Shown: piece by piece, positions 26,995 through 34,917 of the stretch
Layout of the letters: every line of letters starts with the position of its first letter
How positions within the stretch are numbered: position 1 is the stretch's first letter
Assembly: GCF_050409585.1 (NCBI RefSeq)
Contig: NZ_JBNUPE010000003.1
Location: forward strand, 116,696-180,695
Length of the DNA: 64,000 nucleotides
Direction of reading: 5' to 3'
From: Facklamia sp050409585
Lineage (GTDB): Bacteria; Bacillota; Bacilli; Lactobacillales; Aerococcaceae
Program-made: the position numbers and the translations under genes
The notes under the pieces: generated by a model
The model's input: the letters and a program-made list of their open reading frames with translations, nothing else
Database searches by the model: none
What the model was told of the DNA's origin: nothing

Positions 26995-28131
26995 TTAATT
27001 CTTCCTTTCTATCTGATCGCCAAAACCGACAACTGCAATGTCTCTTTCTGTTCCAATCACCATTGCTCCATCTGCTATTCGAGCATTCTCGCCAACAATT
27101 GCATACTCAATTCGACAAGATGCTCCAATCCTAGCATTAGCCATGATCACCGAATCAGTAATCTGAGAATCCAGCCCCACCTTTACGTTTTCGGAAAGAA
27201 TAGACCGGTGAATTTCTCCTGATACATAACATCCATCAGTAACAAAGGAATCATAGATCGCCGCATGATCCGTCACTACTTGCGGAGGTAGAACCGGATT
27301 ATTCGAGTAGACACGCCAATCTGGATTGGAGTGATAGAGTGGGTGATCTTGATTCAAAATCTCCATATTTGCTTCCCATAAGGATGAAATAGTTCCCACA
27401 TCTTTCCAGTAACCGTCAAAGGCATAAGCATAAGATGCTTCATCATTGGCTAAATAAAGTGGAATAACGTGTTTACCAAAATCTTCTAATTGATTATCTT
27501 GATCTTGATCTTCAATTAAATAGTTACGTAATTTCTGCCAATTGAAAATGTAGATCCCCATTGAAGCCAAATTTGATTGTGGCTGATCAGGTTTTTCCTC
27601 GAATTCAACGATACGATCATTTTTATCTGTGTTCATAATTCCAAAGCGTGTCGCTTCTTTGATAGGCACAGGTTTCACAGCAACTGTTAAAGAAGCGCCT
27701 TTTTCTTTATGAAAATCTAACATCTTTGAATAATCCATTTTATAAATATGATCTCCAGATAAAATTAAAACATATTCTGGATTAACAGAATCGATATAGG
27801 TTATGTTCTGATAAATAGCATTTGATGTCCCTTTAAACCACTTTTCTCCATCAGTGGATGAATAAGGTTGTAAAATAGTTGTGCCACCACCGCTAGCATT
27901 AAAGCCCCAAGCCTCCCCATTAGCGATATGACCATTTAATTCTAGAGGTTGGTACTGAGTAATGACCCCCACTTTATGAATGTTAGAATTTGCACAGTTA
28001 CTTAAAGCAAAGTCAATAATACGATACCTTCCTCCAAATGGCACTGCGGGCTTAGCAATCTGCTTGGTCAAAACGCCCAACCTACTTCCTTGACCTCCGG
28101 CTAGTATCATCGCAATCATTTCATCTTTCAT
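26995..28131 (-). CDS. glgC: Glucose-1-phosphate adenylyltransferase GlgC
   Basis: 378 residues. It makes ADP-glucose from ATP and glucose 1-phosphate, the committed step of bacterial glycogen synthesis. The N-terminal LAGGQGSRLGVLTKQIAKPA pyrophosphorylase loop, the GGRYRIIDFALSNC motif and the C-terminal beta-helix (SENVKVGLDSQITDSVIMANARIG) are intact. Forms the catalytic half of the GlgC/GlgD complex. Its start is one base from the glgB stop, showing tight translational coupling. Confidence 0.97.
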   Translation of the reverse strand: MKDEMIAMILAGGQGSRLGVLTKQIAKPAVPFGGRYRIIDFALSNCANSNIHKVGVITQYQPLELNGHIANGEAWGFNASGGGTTILQPYSSTDGEKWFKGTSNAIYQNITYIDSVNPEYVLILSGDHIYKMDYSKMLDFHKEKGASLTVAVKPVPIKEATRFGIMNTDKNDRIVEFEEKPDQPQSNLASMGIYIFNWQKLRNYLIEDQDQDNQLEDFGKHVIPLYLANDEASYAYAFDGYWKDVGTISSLWEANMEILNQDHPLYHSNPDWRVYSNNPVLPPQVVTDHAAIYDSFVTDGCYVSGEIHRSILSENVKVGLDSQITDSVIMANARIGASCRIEYAIVGENARIADGAMVIGTERDIAVVGFGDQIERKN

Positions 28132-28132
28132 T

Positions 28133-30073
28133 TTAGCGTTTGGATACTAACTGCTTAGCATCCTTCTCCTTTCTATCTTGATGCAAATTTATATGTTCAA
28201 TAAATTGAACGGATAAAGCTGGAACTTCAATCAAACAACAATAATCTTGCTTACAACAGCTTTTATTTTTTGCTTGGTAAAACTTTTGCCAATTTTGTTG
28301 ATAACCTGCAAATTGATCTGCTTGACTATTAAGATAGACAAGAAAATCTCCACTTTCAGGGACACCTAATTCCACATCATAATAATGATTTTTTGAAAAA
28401 TTAATCATTATCACAGAGTATGATTGTTTGTTTTTAGACCAACGAATAAAACTTAGCAATCCTCTCTCTAAATCATCCGCATCCAAAACTGTTATTCCTT
28501 CTGGATGATGATCCAATTGATAAAATTCTGGCCTATTTAAGCCAATCTTATTGATAGTTCGCATAAACGCTTGATATTCACTATTATATTCTTGCTTTAG
28601 TCCTTGCCAATCTAATTCTTCATAATAACGCCACTCTATAAATTGTCCCAATTCATTACCCATAAAATGAAGTTTTTTACCAGGTTGAGCTAACATATAG
28701 GCATGTAAAAGTCTCAAATCAGCAAATTGATCATAGCGACTACCTGGCATTTTAGCTAGCAAGGATTTTTTCCCATGAACAACCTCATCATGAGAGAAAG
28801 GAAGTAAGTAACGTTCTTTAAATTGATACATAAAAACAAAAGTAATGAGACGTAATTGAGCTGGCCTTTGATTGTAAGGAAGTTGGAAAAACCGTAAGAC
28901 ATCATTCATCCAACCCATATTCCATTTATAATCAAAACCCAATCCTCCATGAGCAATATCCAAAGTTATTCCGCTAGATGAAGTGGCTTCTTCAGCAATC
29001 ATATAAACCTCAGGATAGTAATCTTGAACCCATTGATTCATTATGCGTAAGAAATGATAGCCTTCAAGGTTGTCATTTCCTCCATATTTATTAGGCGTCC
29101 AGGGACCTTGATCAAAGTCGAGATAAAGAATATTTGAAATAGCATCTGCTCGAATACCATCCAAATGAAATTCAGACAGCCAATAATTTAAATTTGAGAT
29201 TAGAAAAGATTGTACCTGTAATTTTCCAAGGTCAAAATTTAAACTACCCCAGCTAATATTTTTAGCTCGTTGAGGATCTGCATACTCATAACAAGCCTGA
29301 CCATCAAAATATGCCAAAGCATTCGCATTTTGATTGAAATGACCAGGTACCCAATCAAGAATGACACCAATGCCTTCTTGATGAGCATAATTAACGAAAT
29401 ATTTAAAATCTTCATTACTTCCATATTGACCAGCGACTGCATAATAGCCGGTTACCTGATAGCCCCAAGAAGGAGCATAAGGAAAGGCAGTTAGAGGCAT
29501 AAACTCAATGTAGTTATAACCCATTTCTTTAACATAAGGAACTAAACTGTGAGCTAACTCTTTAAAAGAATAAGATCTTCCATCGGGATGCTGTCGCCAT
29601 GAACTCTGATGAACTTCATAAATTTGTAAAGGACTGTCAAATTTATCTTTAGCCTTGCGTGCTTTTAGCCACTTTTGATCATTCCATGGGAATGGTGTGA
29701 GATCTTCGATAATCGATGCATCTTGAGGGGGTTTTTCAAATCGCATAGCGTAAGGATCAATTTTATATTCAATGTGATTATTTCCATGATCCATTCCATA
29801 TTTATAACAATGTCCTGCTTGAGCGTTTTCAACATATAGACTCCATACACCGCCATCAAGTTTTTCCATCCATAGATTTTTCCAATTAGAAAAATCGCCT
29901 TGTAAATATACCTGCCAAGCATTGGGTGCCCATACACTAAACTGATAACCTTTTGAATTTGACTGAACCTGCTTGGCACCTAAAAAATGATAGGCTTGGT
30001 CATGCAATTGTGTTGAAAACTTTTCTATTTCTTTGTTTAAGCTACTTCGATCCAAGGAAAATGTCATTGGCAA
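28133..30073 (-). CDS. glgB: 1,4-alpha-glucan branching enzyme GlgB
   Basis: 646 residues. An N-terminal CBM48 domain (about 30-125, FSVWAPNAWQVYLQGDFSNW) precedes a GH13 catalytic domain with the nucleophile in DGIRADAISNILYLD (about residue 309), the acid/base Glu in MIAEEATSSSG and the SHDEVVHGKKS region. The C-terminal beta-domain ends with a basic tail and an unusual CCKQDYCC cluster near residue 610. Transfers glucan branches to make alpha-1,6 links. First gene of the operon; about 220 bases of upstream sequence separate it from the structured RNA. Confidence 0.96.
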   Translation of the reverse strand: MPMTFSLDRSSLNKEIEKFSTQLHDQAYHFLGAKQVQSNSKGYQFSVWAPNAWQVYLQGDFSNWKNLWMEKLDGGVWSLYVENAQAGHCYKYGMDHGNNHIEYKIDPYAMRFEKPPQDASIIEDLTPFPWNDQKWLKARKAKDKFDSPLQIYEVHQSSWRQHPDGRSYSFKELAHSLVPYVKEMGYNYIEFMPLTAFPYAPSWGYQVTGYYAVAGQYGSNEDFKYFVNYAHQEGIGVILDWVPGHFNQNANALAYFDGQACYEYADPQRAKNISWGSLNFDLGKLQVQSFLISNLNYWLSEFHLDGIRADAISNILYLDFDQGPWTPNKYGGNDNLEGYHFLRIMNQWVQDYYPEVYMIAEEATSSSGITLDIAHGGLGFDYKWNMGWMNDVLRFFQLPYNQRPAQLRLITFVFMYQFKERYLLPFSHDEVVHGKKSLLAKMPGSRYDQFADLRLLHAYMLAQPGKKLHFMGNELGQFIEWRYYEELDWQGLKQEYNSEYQAFMRTINKIGLNRPEFYQLDHHPEGITVLDADDLERGLLSFIRWSKNKQSYSVIMINFSKNHYYDVELGVPESGDFLVYLNSQADQFAGYQQNWQKFYQAKNKSCCKQDYCCLIEVPALSVQFIEHINLHQDRKEKDAKQLVSKR

Positions 30074-30293
30074 CCTTCCATTCTTATAATTGATAAGTTT
30101 GAGACGGACTATTAAGTGAATTAGGTAACTTGTTCAATTACCAATATTGTAACGGAACGCCCTCTATTTTAAAAGAATAATCCCATGACAACGCCCATTT
30201 TAAAGTCAAAATGATATGTTCATTAATATTGAAATTATTTAGTTATAAATATTAAAAATTTAAGCTCTAAAACTCTTGTTTTTTAAATTCATA

Positions 30294-30336
30294 CAAAAAA
30301 GCCTCTAACTGACTGAATTTCAGAAAGTTAAAGGCT
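30294..30336 (-). terminator. Rho-independent terminator of the structured RNA
   Basis: On the minus strand GCCTTTAACTTTCTGA pairs with TCAGTCAGTTAGAGGC, followed by TTTTTTG. It isolates the structured RNA from glgB downstream unless it is an attenuator. Confidence 0.85.
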
Positions 30337-30519
30337 CTTTTATAAGGGACACTCCATAAGAGTGTCGGTGAGTAACTAGTACTCACGAATCGCAAAATAT
30401 CCTAAGATACTGCAAGTTGCAGTTCACAGCTCCAACTTGCTCTGTCGCCTTCCTGGCTTGAGCTCTTAGCTCTAGACAGCTTGCTTCCAATCTACCAGAT
30501 TGTATTCGACTCATCGCAT
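30294..30519 (-). ncRNA. Unidentified structured RNA with own promoter and terminator
   Basis: The minus strand holds at least six perfect or near-perfect stems in 130 bases. A closing helix pairs GAGTCGAA (30505-30512) with TTTTGCGATTC (30387-30397). Inside it lie GAGCT-AAG-AGCTC (30460-30472), an eight-pair stem GCAAGTTG/CAACTTGC (30412-30440) and a CTGTC/GACAG helix. Outside are GTGAGTA/TACTCAC (30368-30386) and GACACTC/GAGTGTC (30348-30366). A terminator ends it at 30294-30335 and a promoter precedes it. There is no T-box motif, no SRP or RNase P signature and no open frame of note. The family is unknown to me. Confidence 0.65.
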
Positions 30520-30525
30520 GTATAA

Positions 30526-30554
30526 ATCTTACCATAAGCAACGGGCATAGACAA
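30526..30554 (-). promoter_or_regulatory. Promoter of the structured RNA
   Basis: On the minus strand TTGTCT (30549-30554) and TAAGAT (30526-30531) are 17 bases apart, predicting a transcript start near 30519, just before the closing helix. Confidence 0.6.
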
Positions 30555-30599
30555 GCTTATACTGCTAAGTTTTTATTATCCATCACTTCCAGTCGATAG

Positions 30600-30770
30600 C
30601 AGTCTATCAAATAATTTTATAGCATATGACACTTTACGAAAGGCTCTATTAAAACGTTTATGTTTATTTAGAACATATAAATATATACACTACTATATAC
30701 TTTCTGCCCCTTTTTTGCCCCTTTTTTATCTCATAAAGTTTTTAAAATAATTACAACTTTTATTGTAAAA
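30600..30770. other. Probable left prophage junction (attachment region)
   Basis: Chromosomal features end at the structured-RNA promoter (about 30555) and phage genes begin at 30846. The stretch between contains two tandem copies of TGCCCCTTTTT (30705-30715 and 30716-30726) in an otherwise A/T-rich sequence, which could be integrase arm-type sites or the remnant flank of an att core. The exact core cannot be set without the right junction, which is outside the window. Confidence 0.4.
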
Positions 30771-30774
30771 AGTA

Positions 30775-30803
30775 TTGACTACTCCGATTAATCGTAGTAT
30801 AAT
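30775..30803 (+). promoter_or_regulatory. Strong sigma-A promoter of the plus-strand prophage cassette
   Basis: TTGACT (30775-30780) and a perfect TATAAT (30798-30803) are exactly 17 bases apart, 43 bases before the first start codon at 30846, which follows an AAAGAGGTAA ribosome site. Confidence 0.85.
30781..30798. promoter_or_regulatory. Palindromic operator inside the cassette promoter
   Basis: The promoter spacer is almost entirely an 18-base inverted repeat, ACTcCGATTAATCGtAGT, with a perfect CGATTAATCG core and one mismatched pair. A repressor bound here would block both promoter boxes. The XRE protein at the end of the cassette is the obvious candidate, but that is inference. Confidence 0.6.
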
Positions 30804-30845
30804 AAAGACAGTTAAGAAATACAAAAAAAGAAAGAGGTAATTGAA

Positions 30846-31127
30846 ATGACACAATTTGAAATGAATAAAAAGGCAGCAGAATTATTGGAAGAATTAAAAA
30901 CAGCAAAACATGACATAAGTTATACAATTATAGACGAGTTTGGATCCCCATTAAAAATGAACGACACAGGCAATCTTTATGACATATACGCATACGAAGA
31001 TTTTTACGGAGTTTACACAAATGAATATCGTGTCGACAGTAGAAAAAACAATGATAACGAAATTGAAAAAGCAATCGCAAAAGCGTTGGAAATGGGGTCT
31101 CTCATTAAACGCGAGGAGTTATTATAA
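30846..31127 (+). CDS. Hypothetical protein, first gene of the prophage cassette
   Basis: 93 residues, acidic N-terminal helix (EMNKKAAELLEELKTAK) and a C-terminal helix rich in Glu/Lys; the middle has the tyrosine-rich stretch YDIYAYEDFYGVYTNEYRV. No domain recognised, no membrane segment. It is the first gene after the strong operator-bearing promoter and is followed one base after its stop by the next gene, so it is certainly part of the cassette operon. Confidence 0.7.
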   Translation: MTQFEMNKKAAELLEELKTAKHDISYTIIDEFGSPLKMNDTGNLYDIYAYEDFYGVYTNEYRVDSRKNNDNEIEKAIAKALEMGSLIKREELL

Positions 31128-31128
31128 A

Positions 31129-31500
31129 ATGTGGAAATCATTCACCATCAACGCACAAAATATTAAAGTAGATACGGGCAAAGCGGTTTTAATCGCGATG
31201 CCCAAATCTTCTGAATTTAAAGGGTTTAGCTTTTGGCATCCTGAAAAATTAATACGCGACCATGGTGGTAAAGGATATTGGAAGTCTTTAAGTTACACCG
31301 AAACATGGGAATTTAAGTTATTTAAATATGGCAAACGTCGACAGATATTAAAAGAACTAACGGCCACCGTTGAAGATATGGAAAAAGCATTTGCTTCATC
31401 GCAGGTCAACAATAATTCCTCAGATTATTATTTGGAGGTTTCTGAACCAGTTAAAATTAATGCACGTGTGGAGGTAGATGAATCATTAATCAAACAATAG
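31129..31500 (+). CDS. Hypothetical protein, second gene of the prophage cassette
   Basis: 123 residues from the ATG at 31129, after a GAGGAG ribosome site at the end of the previous gene. Rich in aromatic residues and Lys; segments KGFSFWHPEKLIR and KGYWKSLSYTETWEFKLFKYG stand out. It resembles small phage proteins that accompany helicase and PAPS-reductase-family genes, but I cannot name a domain. The frame starting earlier at 30979 overlaps the first gene and is rejected. The stop lies inside the 5' coding region of the helicase. Confidence 0.7.
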   Translation: MWKSFTINAQNIKVDTGKAVLIAMPKSSEFKGFSFWHPEKLIRDHGGKGYWKSLSYTETWEFKLFKYGKRRQILKELTATVEDMEKAFASSQVNNNSSDYYLEVSEPVKINARVEVDESLIKQ

Positions 31501-32705
31501 CACAACACGAGGCCTACCTTAAATTTAACCGTTTAAAGGTAGGCGCTTTGTTTATGAAGCAAGGAACGGGGAAAACACGAGTTGCAATTGAACTGGCAAA
31601 TTCCACCGACGCAGATTTAATCGTTTTTATTGTCCCCCACGCTCTAAAAACAAATCTTTTAGAGGAGATAGATAAATGGGGCTTATTAAAAGATTATTTA
31701 ATTGAGTCGTATCAAGGGGTCTCAATGAGTGATAATCGGTATATGAAATTATTAGAAAAAATGCAGGATAAAAGGTGCATGGTTATTGCAGACGAGTCTA
31801 TGTTTATCAAAAATGATCAGTCTAAAACATTTCAACGAATGATAAAAATCAGAGACTTGTCAGACTATCGATTGATTTTAAACGGCACACCGATTAGTAA
31901 AGATGAGTGGGACTTGTATAATCAAATGGAATTTTTAAGTCCCCGAATCTTAAAAATGACCCGTAAAGATTTCTTAAAAACGTTCTTTACTCACGTTAAA
32001 TACAAACGCAAAAACGAAAAGCCGAAAGAATTTTATAAATTTAGCAAGGTTAATGTCGATTATTTAAAACGACTAATTGAACCTTATACTTTTTATGTGG
32101 ATCTAGATTTTAAATTAAAAGAAACGAATCATTCTATCCAAATTCAAGGTGCTGTCGATAGACAGTATCAACTCGCTAAAAACACTTTGCTTGAGAATTT
32201 AGCGCTGGGGGAAGATTATATCGTTAAGGCATTAAGGAATATGGAGGTTATCATTTTTAATGACGATCACCGTCTCAACGAAATCGCAAAACATATTAAA
32301 GGACAGTGTGTTGTGTTTTGTAATTTTAGGCACGAAATAGAAACATTACATAATTTAGTAGGTGGTTATGTGATACATGGTGGTATCAAGAATAGAGACA
32401 CAATTCTCAACGAATTTAAAAAGGACAATCAGCCTCTTTTTATTATGTCCGGAATTGGTGCCTTTGGCCACAATCTACAATTTTGTAATCGGGTGATGTT
32501 TAGTTCTATTTCTTTCGATTACAGCAAGGTTGAGCAGGCCTTATACCGTATAAAAAGGTTGGGACAAACTAAAGATATTGAATATACCTACTTCGAGTCT
32601 AATTATGGGATTTATACCATGATCAAAGAAAACATTAGCAAGAAAAAGACTTTGCACGACTTAATTATCGAAAAGTTAGGAGATGACCGTTTTGAATGTA
32701 TATGA
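31485..32705 (+). CDS. SNF2-like DEAD/DEAH helicase (5' end uncertain)
   Basis: About 406 residues of a superfamily 2 helicase core: Walker A MKQGTGKTR, Walker B as DES in CMVIADESMF, motif III-like LNGTPISKDEW, and the second lobe with VVFCNF, GIGAFGHNLQFCN and the arginine motif QALYRIKRLGQ. It most resembles compact SNF2-type phage helicases. Coding sense clearly continues upstream of the TTG at 31548 (AQHEAYLKFNRLKVGALF precedes Walker A), yet the only upstream codons after a TGA at 31479 are ATC and ATT; the ATG at 31478 is out of frame by one base. I place the start at ATT 31485 provisionally. Confidence 0.75.
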   Translation: MNQTIAQHEAYLKFNRLKVGALFMKQGTGKTRVAIELANSTDADLIVFIVPHALKTNLLEEIDKWGLLKDYLIESYQGVSMSDNRYMKLLEKMQDKRCMVIADESMFIKNDQSKTFQRMIKIRDLSDYRLILNGTPISKDEWDLYNQMEFLSPRILKMTRKDFLKTFFTHVKYKRKNEKPKEFYKFSKVNVDYLKRLIEPYTFYVDLDFKLKETNHSIQIQGAVDRQYQLAKNTLLENLALGEDYIVKALRNMEVIIFNDDHRLNEIAKHIKGQCVVFCNFRHEIETLHNLVGGYVIHGGIKNRDTILNEFKKDNQPLFIMSGIGAFGHNLQFCNRVMFSSISFDYSKVEQALYRIKRLGQTKDIEYTYFESNYGIYTMIKENISKKKTLHDLIIEKLGDDRFECI

Positions 32706-33960
32706 GGCGAGTATGAAACGCATCGAATATATCATGACTCATTTTGATAATGTCTATGTTTCGTTTTCTGGTGGCAAGGATAGTGGGGTACTATTAAACC
32801 TTTGCATTAAATATTTACAAGAAAATAAGTTAAATAGAAAGATTGGTGTCCTCCACCTCGATTATGAGGCACAGTATGATGCGACAACAAACTATGTCGA
32901 ACAAATATATAAAAAATACAAAGATTATCTCAACATTTATCACGTTTGCGTGCCTTTTAAAGTCACCACTTCAACAAGCATGTTTCAATCATTTTGGAGA
33001 CCGTGGGAAGCAACTAAAAAGGAAATATGGGTGCGAGATATACCAGATTACGCCTTAACAAAAGATGATTTTCCTTTTTATAATGAAAATATGTGGGACT
33101 ATGATTTTCAAGAACGCATATCACAATGGATACACGACAAAGAAGATGCAGAAAAGACAGCTGTCTTAGTCGGTATTCGAACACAAGAAAGCTTGCATCG
33201 TTGGCGTGCCATTCATAAAGAACGTATCACTTATTATAAAAATAAAAAATACAGTAAGAAGATAGCCGATAATATTTTTAATTTTTATCCTATTTACGAT
33301 TGGACGACTGAGGATATATGGACAGCTAATGCAAAATTCGAGTTTGATTATAACGAATTATACGACTTGTATTATTATGCAGGTGTTCCCATCGACTCAA
33401 TGCGTGTCGCTAGCCCTTTCTTATCGGCTGCTCAAGAATCCTTAAAACTGTATAAGGTTATCGAGCCGCATACATGGGGCAAATTAATTAGCAGAGTGAA
33501 CGGTGTTAATTTTACGGGTCTTTACGGTGGTACAACTGCTATGGGGTGGAAAAACATAAAAAAGCCAGCTCATTTTACGTGGAAGCAATACATGGAGTTT
33601 CTTTTAGACACACTCCCTTTAGAGACAAAAGAAAACTACTTATCTAAACTAGAAACCTCAATAAAATTTTGGAGAGAAAAAGGTGGTGTATTGTCCGACG
33701 AAACCATCAAGGAATTAGATGACCTCGGCATCAAATACGAGATTGGCACGCACGGATATAAAACCGATAAAAAAGCGGTTAAGTTAGAATATTTGGATGA
33801 TATTGACAGTTCAGATTTTAAAGAAATACCAACCTATAAGCGCATGTGTATCTGCATTATGAAAAACGACCACTTATGTAAATATATGGGATTTAGCCAA
33901 ACTAAAAAAGAAATGCAAAAAAGAAAAGAGGCCGTGAAGAAATATGCAAAAATATTGTAG
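32683..33960 (+). CDS. DUF3440 phosphoadenosine phosphosulfate reductase family protein (IbrA-like)
   Basis: 425 residues. The N-terminal PP-loop ATP pyrophosphatase motif SFSGGKDSGVLLNL (about residues 26-39) defines the PAPS-reductase/adenine-nucleotide alpha-hydrolase fold; LVGIRTQESLHRWRA and PIYDWTTEDIWTA follow as in DUF3440 proteins, and a cysteine cluster lies near the C-terminus (RMCICIMKNDHLC). This is the IbrA family, activators of prophage immunoglobulin-binding genes in Escherichia coli, and distantly like DndC of DNA phosphorothioation. It is not a CysH of sulfate assimilation. Overlaps the helicase by 23 bases and ibrB-like gene by 17. Confidence 0.85.
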   Translation: MTVLNVYEASMKRIEYIMTHFDNVYVSFSGGKDSGVLLNLCIKYLQENKLNRKIGVLHLDYEAQYDATTNYVEQIYKKYKDYLNIYHVCVPFKVTTSTSMFQSFWRPWEATKKEIWVRDIPDYALTKDDFPFYNENMWDYDFQERISQWIHDKEDAEKTAVLVGIRTQESLHRWRAIHKERITYYKNKKYSKKIADNIFNFYPIYDWTTEDIWTANAKFEFDYNELYDLYYYAGVPIDSMRVASPFLSAAQESLKLYKVIEPHTWGKLISRVNGVNFTGLYGGTTAMGWKNIKKPAHFTWKQYMEFLLDTLPLETKENYLSKLETSIKFWREKGGVLSDETIKELDDLGIKYEIGTHGYKTDKKAVKLEYLDDIDSSDFKEIPTYKRMCICIMKNDHLCKYMGFSQTKKEMQKRKEAVKKYAKIL

Positions 33961-34453
33961 TCCCGTTTATAACATTAAACGTGTACCGATTGAGAAGATT
34001 CAAGCCAACTCCTACAATCCCAATAACGTTGCACCTCCAGAAATGAAATTATTGTATCAATCTATCAAAGAAGATGGCTACACGATGCCGATTGTTTGTT
34101 ATTATCTTGAAGATATTGATAAATATGAGATCGTTGACGGTTATCATCGTTATACCACTATGCTTAATCACAAAGATATTTATGATCGCGAAGATGGGCA
34201 TTTACCAATCTCTGTCATTGACAAACCAATTTCTGACAGAATGGCATCGACTATCCGACATAATCGCGCAAGAGGAAGTCACTCTATTGAATTGATGACA
34301 AATATCGTTTCAGAATTAGTAGAAAGTGGCATGTCCGACCAGTGGATTATGAAAAATATTGGAATGGATGCAGACGAATTGTTGAGGTTGAAACAGGTTA
34401 GCGGTCTTGCTAAACTGTTTATTAATAACAAATTCAGCATGTCGGAGGAATAA
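33944..34453 (+). CDS. ParB/Srx-fold nuclease-like protein (IbrB-like)
   Basis: 169 residues. A ParB N-terminal/sulfiredoxin-like fold is indicated by ANSYNPNNVAPPEMKLLYQSI, PIVCYYLEDIDKYEIVDGYHRY with the key DGYHR motif (about residues 65-69), and the IbrB-type IRHNRARGSHSIELM segment (about 105-119), followed by a C-terminal helical part. IbrB is always paired with IbrA; the two start and stop codons overlap here, so they are translationally coupled. Likely nucleic-acid or nucleotide binding. The DGYHR motif recalls the DGQHR motif of DndB. Confidence 0.85.
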   Translation: MQKYCSPVYNIKRVPIEKIQANSYNPNNVAPPEMKLLYQSIKEDGYTMPIVCYYLEDIDKYEIVDGYHRYTTMLNHKDIYDREDGHLPISVIDKPISDRMASTIRHNRARGSHSIELMTNIVSELVESGMSDQWIMKNIGMDADELLRLKQVSGLAKLFINNKFSMSEE

Positions 34454-34454
34454 A

Positions 34455-34910
34455 ATGGAGTTATTAGACACTTATCTTTCAGAGCACAACATCACAAGGT
34501 ACCAATTGGCGCAAGTTAGCAATATTCGTGAATCGACCTGGAACGATGTTAACAAAAAAACTTTTGCTCAATATACAGGGAAGCAGTTATTAGCAATAGC
34601 GAACATGGTCGGTAAAACAGTTGGAGAAGTAGCAGACGATTTATTATCGATCGAATTATCAAAAGATAAATTGAATGGACTTAGAAGTTTACTCAATCAG
34701 CACAATTATAGAAATGTTAAGAAAGAAATAATTATAAAAAGTCTGTTGATGGAGCTAGATAAAAACGATGTTAAAGTGAATCCATTCACTTTTAATCGAT
34801 TAGAAGAAGAAAAAGAGATAAATTTAGATAAAGTTTTAGATAATATCATTTCTTCCCTTTCAACTTCACTTGATAACGTGAAGAACGGGAATCCACCTTT
34901 CCCAGAATAA
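34455..34910 (+). CDS. XRE-type helix-turn-helix protein
   Basis: 151 residues from the ATG at 34455, preceded by GGAGG within the end of the IbrB-like gene; a longer frame from 34407 runs inside that gene and is rejected. Residues 1-65 form a HTH_XRE domain (LAQVSNIRESTWNDVNKK as recognition region, LLAIANMVGKTVGEVADDL). The C-terminal half is helical and rich in Lys/Glu/Asn with no known domain, ending NGNPPFPE. It closes the cassette before a terminator and could repress its promoter at 30775-30803. Confidence 0.8.
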   Translation: MELLDTYLSEHNITRYQLAQVSNIRESTWNDVNKKTFAQYTGKQLLAIANMVGKTVGEVADDLLSIELSKDKLNGLRSLLNQHNYRNVKKEIIIKSLLMELDKNDVKVNPFTFNRLEEEKEINLDKVLDNIISSLSTSLDNVKNGNPPFPE

Positions 34911-34917
34911 TAAAAAT

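Noticed and set aside
30294..30519. tmRNA, SRP RNA or RNase P RNA as identity of the structured RNA
   Set aside because: None of the diagnostic sequences is present: no CCA-ending tRNA-like 3' part or resume frame for tmRNA, no GTCAGGTCCGGAAGGAAGCA core for SRP RNA, and no RNase P core motifs.
31548..32705. Helicase starting at TTG 31548
   Set aside because: That start would remove the conserved residues just before Walker A and has no ribosome site; coding pattern clearly continues upstream.
32683..33960. CysH-type sulfate assimilation reductase
   Set aside because: The protein is far longer than CysH, has DUF3440 features and a phage context with an IbrB-like partner; no sulfate assimilation genes are near.
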